Shown here piece after piece: positions 1 to 8,423 of a DNA stretch of 63,199 bases. The stretch's first letter is position 1. The number at the start of each line of letters is the position of its first letter. Made by a program: the position numbers and the translations under genes. This stretch comes from CALZKI01 sp045124055 (GTDB lineage Bacteria > Bacillota > Clostridia > Lachnospirales > Lachnospiraceae): contig JBGVKZ010000029.1 in the NCBI GenBank assembly GCA_045124055.1, positions 1 through 63,199 on the forward strand, read 5' to 3'. The notes below the pieces were generated by a model that searched no databases, was not told the DNA's origin, and was given only the letters and a program-made list of their open reading frames with translations.

Positions 1-52
1 TGAAAGTCCATACATGTCGGCTCCAGTGACGCAACTTTGTTCACTATAGAAA

Positions 53-128
53 AATCGAAATTGATGTAAACGATAGGGCAGTTTATCAACGGATGTAAGC
101 TGCTTTATCGTTTACACCAACTTCGATT
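53..128. repeat. Long imperfect inverted repeat at the window start
   Basis: Two 29-nt arms (53-81 and 100-128) pair around an 18-nt loop, with 25 Watson-Crick pairs, 2 G-T pairs and 2 mismatches. The core GTAAACGATA is perfectly matched by TATCGTTTAC. Read on the minus strand, the stem is followed by TTTTCTATAG, so it could terminate minus-strand transcription. On the plus strand no T-run follows. No gene can be supported in bases 1-239 apart from this and the leader of the next gene. Confidence 0.55.
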
Positions 129-192
129 GGTTTCTAATCAAGTTTTAATCTTTAACTCTGAAGTTTTTTTGCATTTAATGATTATTTAATAA

Positions 193-230
193 TTTCTTTT
201 GTAGAATGAGTTCAGACCAAGAGAAAGGAG
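193..230 (+). promoter_or_regulatory. Leader hairpin abutting the SD of permease copy 1
   Basis: TTTCTTTTG (193-201) pairs with CAAGAGAAA (218-226), with one G-T pair. The right arm runs into the Shine-Dalgarno AAAGGAG (224-230), ten bases before the ATG at 240. The same structure occurs before the second permease at 5994-6032, and the surrounding bases (about 179-203 and 5980-6004) are also shared. Inference: a conserved control element that could limit ribosome access. Confidence 0.5.
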
Positions 231-239
231 TTTTACAAA

Positions 240-2609
240 ATGTATTTAGACATACTAAAAAAAGATTTAAAACGAAAAAAAGCAATGAATATGATTGTTC
301 TGTTATTTGTTGTATTATCCACTATGTTTGTGGCGTCAAGTGTTAATAACATTATAAATGTTACTACGGCACTGGATGATTATTTTGAAATGGCTAATAT
401 GCCGGATTATTTTTTTACGGCTATGAACCAAACACGTACGGTTGATATTGATGAAACGATGAGTTCGGCCAAGGCAGTAGATAGCTATACAGTAGAGAAT
501 GTTTTGTATTTAGCTACAGAAAATATTATCTGGGAGGATGAGGAGAACGAAAGTTATGTTGGAGGTAATTTAATTCAAAATGATATTGGTTTGAATTATT
601 TTCTTTCAGACAATAGTGTCCTTGAGAACGTTAAGCCCGGCGAAGTTTATATAACGGAAAGTAAAGCAGACGCTATGGGTGCTGATGTAGGCGATAAACT
701 CACCATTGAAGTAAACGGATTGAGCCGCGATTTTGTTGTTGCAGATAAAATAAAAGATGCACTCACAGGCGGAAGCGGGATTACAACATGCCGTTATATA
801 ATAAGTGAAGAGGATTATGAATATCTTATTTCAGCAGAAAATACAGAGGAATTATATGGCTGTTCTATTGTGTACATATATTCAGCAGATATAGACACAG
901 CGATAACACAGGTCAAACAGCTTACAGATAACAGTACTCTCAAAGCGGACAAAACACTTATGAAAGGTGTTTATGTTTTTGATATGATAGTAGTAGGAAT
1001 TTTGCTGGTAGTAAGTATTATTCTTATTTTAATTGCATTTGTAGTTTTACGTTTTACCATTACCTTTACACTTTCCGAAGAATTTCGTGAAATTGGTGTA
1101 ATGAAGGCTATAGGTATCAGCAATTTCGGAATCAGAACGTTATATCTTGTAAAATATTTGGGATTGTCTGTTCTTGGTGCAACGATTGGTGTTGTCTTTA
1201 GTTTTCCGTTTGGAAAGATACTTATGGATGTTTCCTCGCAGTCCATTATTATGGGAAATCAGAATACAGTTTTAATCAATATTCTTTGTGCGATTCTTGT
1301 CATCGCAGTTATTATACTGTTTAGCTACAGATGTACGGGAAAGGTTAAGAAAATGACACCTATAGATGCTATCAGAAATGGGCAGACCGGAGAACGTTTC
1401 AGAAAAAAAAGCATTATGAGTTTAGGAAAATCAAAACTTCCGGGAACACCGTTCCTTTCACTTAATGACATTGTAAGCAGTCCAAAGCGTTACGGTATAG
1501 TGTGCTTTACTATTTTTCTTTGTCTGTCTCTTATGCTTATTCTTTCAACTACTGTATTTACGATGAAGAATGGTGGATTATCCACAGCCTTTGGATGGGC
1601 AGATTGTGATATATATGTTGATAATGAAATGTTTAGGGAATGCATGGTAGAAGGCGGACACGAAAAACTTGAAAAAAACCTTGAGGAAATGGAACAGACT
1701 CTTTCTGAAAATGGTATTGCAGCAAAATGTTATCAGGAAATTATGTTTAATCTTCCTGTATCTTTTGGAGAAAAGGAGAGTAACATATATATTTATCAGG
1801 GGGTAGGTTCAACCATGGATATGTATGAATATACTTACGGAACAGCGCCACAGAATACGGATGAAATTGCCATTACAAGAATTGCTGCAGATATGATAGG
1901 AGCAAATATTGGTGATACAGTTACCATTAAAACGGTTGATGGAGATAAGGAATATATTATTACAGCATTTTTCCAAGGGATGAATAATCAGGGCGTAGGA
2001 CTTAGACTTCATAATGACGAGTATATAAATTTTGTTCAGGCAATTAATGGCATAAATACGCAGATTAAGTTTACGGATAATCCGGATAAAAAGGAAATTG
2101 AAGAATTAATGGAAGAAATTCAGAGAATTTATCCGGAATATGAAAATATAGAAACCTGCGCTTCTGTAACGGCAAATGCCCTTGTTGTTACCGACACACT
2201 TGCAACAGTAAAGAACATTATGGTGATACTCACTGTTGTTATAGCTATTCTTGTTACTGTACTTATGGAACGTTCTTTCATTGCAAAGGAGCAGGGTGAA
2301 ATCGCACTTATGAAAGCAATAGGCACAAGAAATGGAACAATTTATGTATATCATATGCTAAGATTTTTATTTGTAGGAATCATTGTAGTAATTGGGGGGA
2401 TGATTTTGGCATTACCACTTACGCAACTTAGTATGAATCCGATATTTAAAATGATGGGTATGGAACTTGGAGTGGATTACAGTATTAATCCGGTAGAAAT
2501 GTTCCTTATATTCCCTGGTGTAATTCTTGTTACAACAACTGTAAGTGCATTTTTAACAGTACTTTATACAAGAAAAATAAAGTCATCTGACACTGCGAAC
2601 ATTGAATAA
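240..2609 (+). CDS. ABC transporter permease, FtsX family (copy 1)
   Basis: Membrane subunit of an ABC transporter, 789 aa. About eight membrane segments are visible: one near residues 17-38, four between 247 and 440, and three after 660. Two large predicted extracellular domains lie at about 40-245 and 441-660. The FtsX-like signature EEFREIGVMKAIG after the second segment recurs as KEQGEIALMKAIGT near residue 690, giving the usual duplicated FtsX/MacB plan. Family members move peptides, lipids or antimicrobials, or couple ATP hydrolysis to periplasmic or cell-wall work. The substrate cannot be read from sequence. Its ATPase follows after 14 bp. A paralogue of exactly the same length lies at 6040. 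ATG start with SD AAAGGAG. Confidence 0.9.
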   Translation: MYLDILKKDLKRKKAMNMIVLLFVVLSTMFVASSVNNIINVTTALDDYFEMANMPDYFFTAMNQTRTVDIDETMSSAKAVDSYTVENVLYLATENIIWEDEENESYVGGNLIQNDIGLNYFLSDNSVLENVKPGEVYITESKADAMGADVGDKLTIEVNGLSRDFVVADKIKDALTGGSGITTCRYIISEEDYEYLISAENTEELYGCSIVYIYSADIDTAITQVKQLTDNSTLKADKTLMKGVYVFDMIVVGILLVVSIILILIAFVVLRFTITFTLSEEFREIGVMKAIGISNFGIRTLYLVKYLGLSVLGATIGVVFSFPFGKILMDVSSQSIIMGNQNTVLINILCAILVIAVIILFSYRCTGKVKKMTPIDAIRNGQTGERFRKKSIMSLGKSKLPGTPFLSLNDIVSSPKRYGIVCFTIFLCLSLMLILSTTVFTMKNGGLSTAFGWADCDIYVDNEMFRECMVEGGHEKLEKNLEEMEQTLSENGIAAKCYQEIMFNLPVSFGEKESNIYIYQGVGSTMDMYEYTYGTAPQNTDEIAITRIAADMIGANIGDTVTIKTVDGDKEYIITAFFQGMNNQGVGLRLHNDEYINFVQAINGINTQIKFTDNPDKKEIEELMEEIQRIYPEYENIETCASVTANALVVTDTLATVKNIMVILTVVIAILVTVLMERSFIAKEQGEIALMKAIGTRNGTIYVYHMLRFLFVGIIVVIGGMILALPLTQLSMNPIFKMMGMELGVDYSINPVEMFLIFPGVILVTTTVSAFLTVLYTRKIKSSDTANIE

Positions 2610-2623
2610 GAAAGGAAACTATT

Positions 2624-3385
2624 ATGAATATTTTAGAAGTAAAAGACCTCTGTAAAACATATATCGTAAATAAACGACAGAATAACGTATTAAAAAATGT
2701 AAACTTTACCGTTTCTGAAGGGGAAATGGTAGCCATTATGGGTCCTTCAGGATCCGGTAAATCCACTCTATTGTATGCTGTTTCAGGTATGGATTCCATT
2801 ACTGCCGGTGAAGTAAATTTTGGTGGAAAGAATATTGCTAAAATGAGCGAAAAAGAACTGGCAGATTTACGTCTTGATGAAATGGGCTTTATTTTCCAGC
2901 AGATGTATATGCTTAAAAATCTGACTATTCTTGATAATATTATTCTTCCGGCGGTACAGTCTAAAAAGAACAAAGAAACGCGCAAGGAAACAGTAGGCCG
3001 TGGACAGGGATTAATGCGTAAACTTGGCATCATTGACATTGCCGATAACGACATTAATGAAGTTTCAGGCGGACAGCTTCAGAGAGCCTGCATTTGTAGA
3101 AGTATGATCAATAAGCCTAAAGTTTTATTTGCAGACGAACCTACCGGAGCTTTAAACAGAACTTCTTCAAATGAGGTAATGGAGGAACTCGTAAAATTAA
3201 ACAAAGAAGGAACCACAATTATGATGGTAACCCATGATGCAAAGGTAGCCGCAAAATGTTCCAGAGTGTTGTATATTGTAGATGGCAATATTAAGGGTGA
3301 GTATATAAGTCCTAAAGACTCAGAGATAAAAGAGAAGGATAGAGAGAGATTATTAAATAACTGGTTAATGGAACTGGGATGGTAA
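2624..3385 (+). CDS. ABC transporter ATP-binding protein (copy 1)
   Basis: LolD/MacB-type ATPase, 253 aa, partner of the permease just upstream. Walker A GPSGSGKS at residues 40-47, Q-loop Q92, signature SGGQLQR at 148-154, Walker B VLFADEP at 167-173 and switch His204 (VTHD) are all intact, so it should hydrolyse ATP. SD AGAAAGGAAA before ATG. It ends in ELGW, as does its paralogue at 8424, and most differences between the two copies are synonymous or near the C terminus. A terminator hairpin follows. Confidence 0.93.
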   Translation: MNILEVKDLCKTYIVNKRQNNVLKNVNFTVSEGEMVAIMGPSGSGKSTLLYAVSGMDSITAGEVNFGGKNIAKMSEKELADLRLDEMGFIFQQMYMLKNLTILDNIILPAVQSKKNKETRKETVGRGQGLMRKLGIIDIADNDINEVSGGQLQRACICRSMINKPKVLFADEPTGALNRTSSNEVMEELVKLNKEGTTIMMVTHDAKVAAKCSRVLYIVDGNIKGEYISPKDSEIKEKDRERLLNNWLMELGW

Positions 3386-3412
3386 TAATAATAGATGGGT
3401 AAATAATAAAGT

Positions 3413-3456
3413 CATTACTAAAATTTGTGTTTTTCACAGAATTTAGTAATGATTTT
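3413..3456 (+). terminator. Intrinsic terminator of ABC cassette 1
   Basis: CATTACTAAA pairs with TTTAGTAATG, continued by GTG/CAC near the loop, and is followed by ATTTTTTCG. Confidence 0.8.
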
Positions 3457-3520
3457 TTCGTTTTTATAAAAATCTTCAAGCTGTGCAGAAAATTGTTGTT
3501 CCCTACTTGACACATTCGTG

Positions 3521-3634
3521 TCTGGCTCACCCATTATTCAAGATGGAAAAGTAGTTGGAGCTGTGACCCATGTATTGGTGAATGACCCGACAAGAGGCTA
3601 TGGAATATTTATAGAGAATATGTTGGGGCATTGA
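3521..3634 (+). pseudogene. spoIVB: 3' remnant of spoIVB (SpoIVB serine peptidase, S55)
   Basis: Read in frame from 3521, 37 codons encode a typical SpoIVB C terminus: the catalytic-serine motif SGSP, then IIQDGKVVGAVTHV, VNDPTRGYGI and FIENML, ending at TGA 3632-3634. SpoIVB is the peptidase that triggers sigma-K activation during sporulation and normally has more than 350 residues. Immediately upstream of SGSP the reading frame loses similarity (TFV instead of the usual GM), and no N-terminal part or start exists nearby. The match is recognised from memory of the family. It is a deletion or insertion scar, not a gene, and it places a rearrangement junction near 3520. Confidence 0.8.
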
Positions 3635-3652
3635 GAAATGCAGGGCAGGAGT

Positions 3653-3695
3653 AAAAAGGATGCGACACAAGCTTGCTTGTGATAGCATCCTTTTT
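3653..3695 (+). terminator. Hairpin terminator downstream of the spoIVB remnant
   Basis: AAAAAGGATGC and GCATCCTTTTT form a perfect 11-bp stem enclosing a nested ACAAGC/GCTTGT stem. It probably once ended the spoIVB transcript. Confidence 0.7.
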
Positions 3696-3885
3696 GCGAG
3701 TGGACTATATGGCGATAGCCATACAGCGAGAAGTAGCGAAGCGGATTCGAACTGGCATTTCTCAATTGAGTGGCGAATGCCGCAGGGTTAAAAAAATAAA
3801 AATGTTTTTTGAAATAAGAATTAATAACGAATCCTTCTTATTTCAAAAAGCTGGTGAGTTTTTGAAATAAGAGTGTTATACTGAG

Positions 3886-4023
3886 TGTAGTTATCTCAAA
3901 AAGTTTCGAACAATAATACTTGAATATTTTAGTACGCTGGAATGTGATTTCATTACGAGAAAAAATAATATTTATCAGTATATACAGGTTGCGATGACTA
4001 TTATGGATAAAGAAAGAGAATAA
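3886..4023 (+). pseudogene. Possible C-terminal remnant of a DUF4143-type AAA ATPase
   Basis: An open frame ending at TAA 4021-4023 reads ...LECDFITRKNN, IYQYIQVAMTIMD, KERE. The pattern 'VDFI...K..YIQVA......ERE' resembles the C-terminal DUF4143 domain of a common Clostridia ATP-binding protein family. No start codon or ATPase domain is present upstream. The preceding 3700-3885 stretch holds only short palindromes and a repeated TTTGAAATAAGA motif. The family assignment is tentative because the fragment is short. Confidence 0.4.
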
Positions 4024-4037
4024 AAGGAAAAGATAAT

Positions 4038-4700
4038 ATGATTGATGTCTTAATCGTAGAAGATAACAAAGAAATCGGTAGCCTGCTGTGTGATTTTCTG
4101 AGAAAAGAAAATTACATAGTAAGTGTGGCAGAAACCGGAGAAAAGGCATTGGCTTTGTTTGAAAAGTATGGTGCCAAGCTAATTGTGTTAGATATTATGC
4201 TTCCGGAAATGGATGGTTTTGCGGTTTGCTCCAAAATCAGGGAAATATCCAATACCCATATTTTAATTGCCAGTGCCAAGACGGAGAAGAATGATAAGCT
4301 AAAGGGCTTGAATATGGGGGCAGATGATTATATTGAGAAGCCCTATGATATTGATATTTTGCTTGCGAAGATTAAAGGTATTTTTAAGCGAAAGTATGCA
4401 CAGGAAGAAATTGTGGAAGGGAATATTTGTTTAAATACCGTACAAAAGACTTTGTATGTGAATGGACAAAAATGTGATGTCACCGAAAAAGAATTTGAAT
4501 TACTAAAGCTTTTGATAGAGAATAAAAATGTTACGTTAAAGAAAGAGTATCTTTTTAATTCTATTTGGGGAAGTGACAGTGATTCTGAGTTGCAGACTTT
4601 AACGGTACATATTAAGTGGCTTAGGGAGAAAGTGGAAGAGGACCCGAAAAAGCCCAAACATATTATTACGTCGTGGGGAGTAGGATACAGGTTTGAATAA
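4038..4700 (+). CDS. OmpR-family response regulator
   Basis: DNA-binding response regulator, 220 aa. The receiver domain (1-115) has acidic residues E8-D9, phosphoacceptor D52 (LDIMLPEMDG) and K101 (EKPYD). A winged-helix effector domain follows, with LTVHIKWLREK as its recognition region and GVGYRFE at the C terminus. SD AAAAGGAAAAG precedes ATG. The partner kinase overlaps its last 8 bases. Lying between two copies of an ABC cassette, it probably controls one or both of them. Confidence 0.93.
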   Translation: MIDVLIVEDNKEIGSLLCDFLRKENYIVSVAETGEKALALFEKYGAKLIVLDIMLPEMDGFAVCSKIREISNTHILIASAKTEKNDKLKGLNMGADDYIEKPYDIDILLAKIKGIFKRKYAQEEIVEGNICLNTVQKTLYVNGQKCDVTEKEFELLKLLIENKNVTLKKEYLFNSIWGSDSDSELQTLTVHIKWLREKVEEDPKKPKHIITSWGVGYRFE

Positions 4701-5925
4701 GTATAAGATTTTTGCCGGTTTGATTATCATAGCAGAAGTCCTTCTGATAGTATTTTGTAACGTCTTATATATAAATGATAACGATAATAATGGTAGATTA
4801 TATTGTGTTGAAGCAAAGCGTATTGCTACGGAAATAGAAGAACAAAAACTTTCAGGTGAGGATATTGAGAGTCTGGATTTGAGTAAGTATGAAACCATAG
4901 TCAGGGTCAGTGAGTTTGCTTCTGATGAGGAATGTAACAATGATTATCTTGTAGAAAAAATTAACGATACGTTATATCGGATTGAGTATCGTATGTACAG
5001 AAGTATAAATATGCCTGTATATATGAACATCGTGTTAGTTGGTATGATGCTTATAACCGGAATTGTGATTGTGTATGTATATAAAAAAGTATTAAAACCT
5101 TTTCAGAATATGAGCAATTTATCGTATGAACTGGCAAAGGGAAATTTATCTATGCCAATAAAAGAGGAAAAGAGTAAGTTGTTTGGGCGGTTCCTTTGGG
5201 GTATGGATATGCTTCGGGAGAAACTGGAAGATAATAAGGAAAAGGAGTTAAAATTCCAAAAGGAGCGTAAGACATTGATTCTTTCCCTGTCTCACGATAT
5301 TAAAACACCCCTTTCTTCCATTGAATTGTATTCAAAAGCTCTGGAAGAGAATTTGTATGATACACAGGAAAAAAGAGATGAAGCCTTGCATGGTATTACA
5401 AGAAATGTGAAGGAAATCAAGGGGTATGTTGATGAGATTGTAACGGCGTCTAGGGAAGATTTTTTGAATTTGGAAGTGACAATGGGTGAGTTTTATCTGT
5501 CAGAAGCTATGAAAACTATAAAGCACTATTATCAGGATAAGTTATCTGTGATTCATACAATATTTGAAACCGCTGAAATTCCTGAATGTCTGGTGAAAGG
5601 GGATAAAAACCGTCTGGTTGAGGTGCTCCAAAATATAATGGAGAATGCGATTAAGTATGGCGATGGCAAATATGTCCGCATTTCTTTTCAGGATGAGGAG
5701 GATTGCAAATTGATACATATTGAGAACTCTGGTTTTAATTTGAAAGAAGAAGAGTTACCGAACCTTTTTGATTCTTTTTATCGGGGCAGTAATAGTAATG
5801 GTATTAAAGGCAATGGCCTGGGACTGTATATCTGCAAGACTTTGATGCGTAAAATGGATGGTGAAGTTTATGCACAGATAAATGCAGATTCATTTTTGGT
5901 AACAGTTGTGGTAAGAAAGGCATAG
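4693..5925 (+). CDS. Sensor histidine kinase
   Basis: Membrane kinase of 410 aa. TM1 at about 6-27, a roughly 80-residue extracellular segment (28-108), TM2 at about 110-131, a HAMP-like linker, HisKA with H201 (SLSHDIKTPLSS), and HATPase_c with N box (NIMENAIKYG), DSFYRG and GNGLGLYICK. All catalytic motifs are intact. TTG start at 4693 overlaps the regulator stop. BceS-type kinases, which sense peptides through their transporter, have almost no external loop, so the sizeable external domain here argues for direct sensing. That is an inference. Confidence 0.9.
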   Translation: MNKYKIFAGLIIIAEVLLIVFCNVLYINDNDNNGRLYCVEAKRIATEIEEQKLSGEDIESLDLSKYETIVRVSEFASDEECNNDYLVEKINDTLYRIEYRMYRSINMPVYMNIVLVGMMLITGIVIVYVYKKVLKPFQNMSNLSYELAKGNLSMPIKEEKSKLFGRFLWGMDMLREKLEDNKEKELKFQKERKTLILSLSHDIKTPLSSIELYSKALEENLYDTQEKRDEALHGITRNVKEIKGYVDEIVTASREDFLNLEVTMGEFYLSEAMKTIKHYYQDKLSVIHTIFETAEIPECLVKGDKNRLVEVLQNIMENAIKYGDGKYVRISFQDEEDCKLIHIENSGFNLKEEELPNLFDSFYRGSNSNGIKGNGLGLYICKTLMRKMDGEVYAQINADSFLVTVVVRKA

Positions 5926-5936
5926 GACAAATGTAG

Positions 5937-5972
5937 ACTTCAGTGCTATATGTATATGGCACTGGAGTTTTA
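5937..5972 (+). terminator. Terminator after the histidine kinase
   Basis: ACTTCAGTGC pairs with GCACTGGAGT (one G-T pair) and is followed by TTTATATTT. It separates the two-component system from ABC cassette 2. Confidence 0.65.
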
Positions 5973-5993
5973 TATTTAAGGATTATTTAATAA

Positions 5994-6032
5994 TTTCTCT
6001 TGTAAAATCAATTCAAAAGCAAGAGAAAGGAG
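5994..6032 (+). promoter_or_regulatory. Leader hairpin abutting the SD of permease copy 2
   Basis: TTTCTCTTG (5994-6002) and CAAGAGAAA (6020-6028) form a perfect 9-bp stem that runs into SD AAAGGAG. Compared with copy 1 the left arm has C instead of T, turning a G-T pair into G-C, while the loop sequence differs. Pairing is preserved, which suggests a selected structure. Confidence 0.5.
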
Positions 6033-6039
6033 TAAAAAA

Positions 6040-8409
6040 ATGTATCTAAACATATTAAAAAAAGACTTAAAACGAAAAAGGGCAATGAATATCATTCTGC
6101 TTTTGTTTATTATACTTGCCACTATGTTTGTGTCGTCAAGTGTAAATAATATTATAAATGTTACCACGGCACTGGACAGTTATTTTGAAATGGCAAATGC
6201 ACCTGATTATTTTGCGGCTACGATGAATAAAGCTATTGCCATTGACATTGAGGAAACGGTAAGTCGGGCAAGTGCAGTGGATAGCTATGAGGCGGAACAC
6301 ATATTGTTTTTATCACTGGATAATATTATCTATGAGGACGAGGATATCGTTACCACGGGCGGTACGCATCTGGTTCACAGCGATATTGGTATGAATTATT
6401 TTCTTTCCGATGGCAGTATCCTTGAATCAGTAAAACCTGGTGAGTTTTATATGACAGAGGGTAAGGCGGACGCTCTCGGTGTTGATGTGGGCGACAAACT
6501 TACCATAGAATTAAACGGTGTGAGCCGTGAATTTGTTCTTGCAGATAAAATAAAGGACGCACTTTTTGGCTCAAATCAGATGTCTTTTACCCGTTATATA
6601 ATAAGCGAGGAGGATTTTGAGGGCTTTCTTTCCGCAGAAAACACGGACAAATATTACGGCGGGACTCTTGTCTACATATATTCTTCCGATATGGAAACGG
6701 CTTTGCCACAGATAAAACCTCTCGTGGATAGCAGTATTTTAACAATGGACAGAGCCTTTATGGAATTCTGCTACATTTTTGATATGATAGTGGTAGGTAT
6801 TTTGCTTGTAGTAAGCGTAATCCTTATCATAATAGCATTCGTGGTGTTACGATTTACCATTTCCTTTACACTTTCCGAGGAATTCCGTGAAATCGGTGTA
6901 ATGAAGGCTATTGGTATCAGTAATTTCAAAATCCGAGGGCTGTATCTTGTAAAGTATATGGGGCTTTCCGCAATCGGTGCGGCTATCGGCCTTGTCCTTA
7001 GCTTTCCATTCGGTGAAATGCTTATGAGCGTTTCCTCGCAGACAATTATTATCGGAAATCAGAGTTCGGTTTTGGTAAACATTCTCTGTGCTGTTCTTGT
7101 TATTGCAGTCATTTTACTGTTTTGCTATGGCTGTACAGGCAAGGTTAAGAAAATGTCTCCTATTGATGCTATTAGAAACGGGCAGACTGGTGAACGCTTC
7201 CGTAAAATGAGCCTTATGAGTTTAGGCAAATCAAAGCTTTCTGTAACGCCTTTCCTTGCAATGAATGACATTGTAAGCAGTCCCAAGCGTTACAGCATTA
7301 TAAGCCTTACATTTTTCCTTTGTCTGTCCCTTATGCTTGTGATTTCGGCAACTGTTTCTACTATGAACAGCGGCAGTCTTGCACGGGCATTCGGATGGGC
7401 GGATTGTGACATATATCTTGACAGTAAAATAGGTACGGAATGTGTGCTGGAAGACGGACATGAAAAACTGGAAAAATACCTTGAGGATATGGAACAGACT
7501 CTTGCAGAAAACGGTATTCCTGCAAAATGCTATCAGGAAACAATGTTCAATCTGCCCGTAGCTTTCGGAGAAAAAGAAAGCAAAATTAGTATATATCAAG
7601 GCACAGGCGTGGCAATGGATATGTACGAATATACATTAGGAACAGAACCACAGAATACTAATGAAATTGCAATAACACGAATCTCTGCGGAGAAGCTGAA
7701 CGCAAATATTGGTGATACCGTTACAATTAAAACTATCGACGGAGATAAGGAATATATTATTTCGGCGTTTTTCCAGTCTATGAATATGCAGGGAAGTGGT
7801 ATACGACTTCACTGTGATGAGTACATAAATTATGTTCAGGCTCAGGGGTATATTAATACCCAGATTACCTTTACAGATAATCCTGATAGCAAGGAAATTG
7901 AAGGTCGAATTGAAGAAATTAAGAGGATTTTTCCGGATTATAAGAATATACAGACCTGTGCCGAAGCAGTAGCGGATATGATAGGTGTTGCAGATACACT
8001 TGCCGCAGTAAAATCCCTAGTAGTTATCCTTACAGTTGTTCTAGCTGCACTGATAACCGTGCTTATGGAGCGTTCCTTTATCGCAAAGGAGCAGGGAGAA
8101 ATTGCACTTATGAAAGCAATCGGTACAAGAAACAGCAAAATTTATGCGTACCATACCTTAAGATTTTTATTTGTTGGAATCATTGTTGTTATAATCGGTG
8201 AACTTTTTGCTATGCCAATAACACACCTGTGTATTGACCCGATATTTAAAATGATGGGTATGGAACTTGCGGTTGATTATGTTATCAATCCTATTGAAAT
8301 GTATTTTGTCTTTCCACTTGTAATTCTTGTTACAACAGCCTTAAGTGCATTACTGACTTCGCTCTATACAAGAAAAATCAAGTCTTCAGATACAGCTAAT
8401 ATTGAATAA
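6040..8409 (+). CDS. ABC transporter permease, FtsX family (copy 2)
   Basis: Paralogue of the protein at 240, also 789 aa, with the same eight-segment plan and two extracellular domains. Membrane and FtsX segments are nearly identical (EEFREIGVMKAIG, KEQGEIALMKAIGT). Differences concentrate in the first extracellular domain, for example residues 57-110 and the region around 195-235, as expected if substrate or partner recognition diverged. Many synonymous third positions are G or C here where copy 1 has A or T. Its ATPase follows after 14 bp with an identical intergenic spacer. Confidence 0.9.
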   Translation: MYLNILKKDLKRKRAMNIILLLFIILATMFVSSSVNNIINVTTALDSYFEMANAPDYFAATMNKAIAIDIEETVSRASAVDSYEAEHILFLSLDNIIYEDEDIVTTGGTHLVHSDIGMNYFLSDGSILESVKPGEFYMTEGKADALGVDVGDKLTIELNGVSREFVLADKIKDALFGSNQMSFTRYIISEEDFEGFLSAENTDKYYGGTLVYIYSSDMETALPQIKPLVDSSILTMDRAFMEFCYIFDMIVVGILLVVSVILIIIAFVVLRFTISFTLSEEFREIGVMKAIGISNFKIRGLYLVKYMGLSAIGAAIGLVLSFPFGEMLMSVSSQTIIIGNQSSVLVNILCAVLVIAVILLFCYGCTGKVKKMSPIDAIRNGQTGERFRKMSLMSLGKSKLSVTPFLAMNDIVSSPKRYSIISLTFFLCLSLMLVISATVSTMNSGSLARAFGWADCDIYLDSKIGTECVLEDGHEKLEKYLEDMEQTLAENGIPAKCYQETMFNLPVAFGEKESKISIYQGTGVAMDMYEYTLGTEPQNTNEIAITRISAEKLNANIGDTVTIKTIDGDKEYIISAFFQSMNMQGSGIRLHCDEYINYVQAQGYINTQITFTDNPDSKEIEGRIEEIKRIFPDYKNIQTCAEAVADMIGVADTLAAVKSLVVILTVVLAALITVLMERSFIAKEQGEIALMKAIGTRNSKIYAYHTLRFLFVGIIVVIIGELFAMPITHLCIDPIFKMMGMELAVDYVINPIEMYFVFPLVILVTTALSALLTSLYTRKIKSSDTANIE

Positions 8410-8423
8410 GAAAGGAAACTATT

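Noticed and set aside
1..69. Possible 3' ends of an upstream gene in two frames
   Set aside because: The frames are only 15-22 codons long, one begins with an in-frame TGA, and neither gives a recognisable protein end.
2530..3054. 174-aa minus-strand frame under the first ATPase
   Set aside because: Shadow of the ATPase gene; a similar shadow appears under copy 2, and there is no SD or recognisable product.
3700..3790. tRNA-like bases (GTTCGAATCC on the minus strand)
   Set aside because: No T-arm stem, anticodon arm or acceptor stem can be formed around it.
3673..3870. 65-aa plus-strand frame downstream of the spoIVB remnant
   Set aside because: It starts inside a terminator hairpin, has no SD and no similarity that I recognise.
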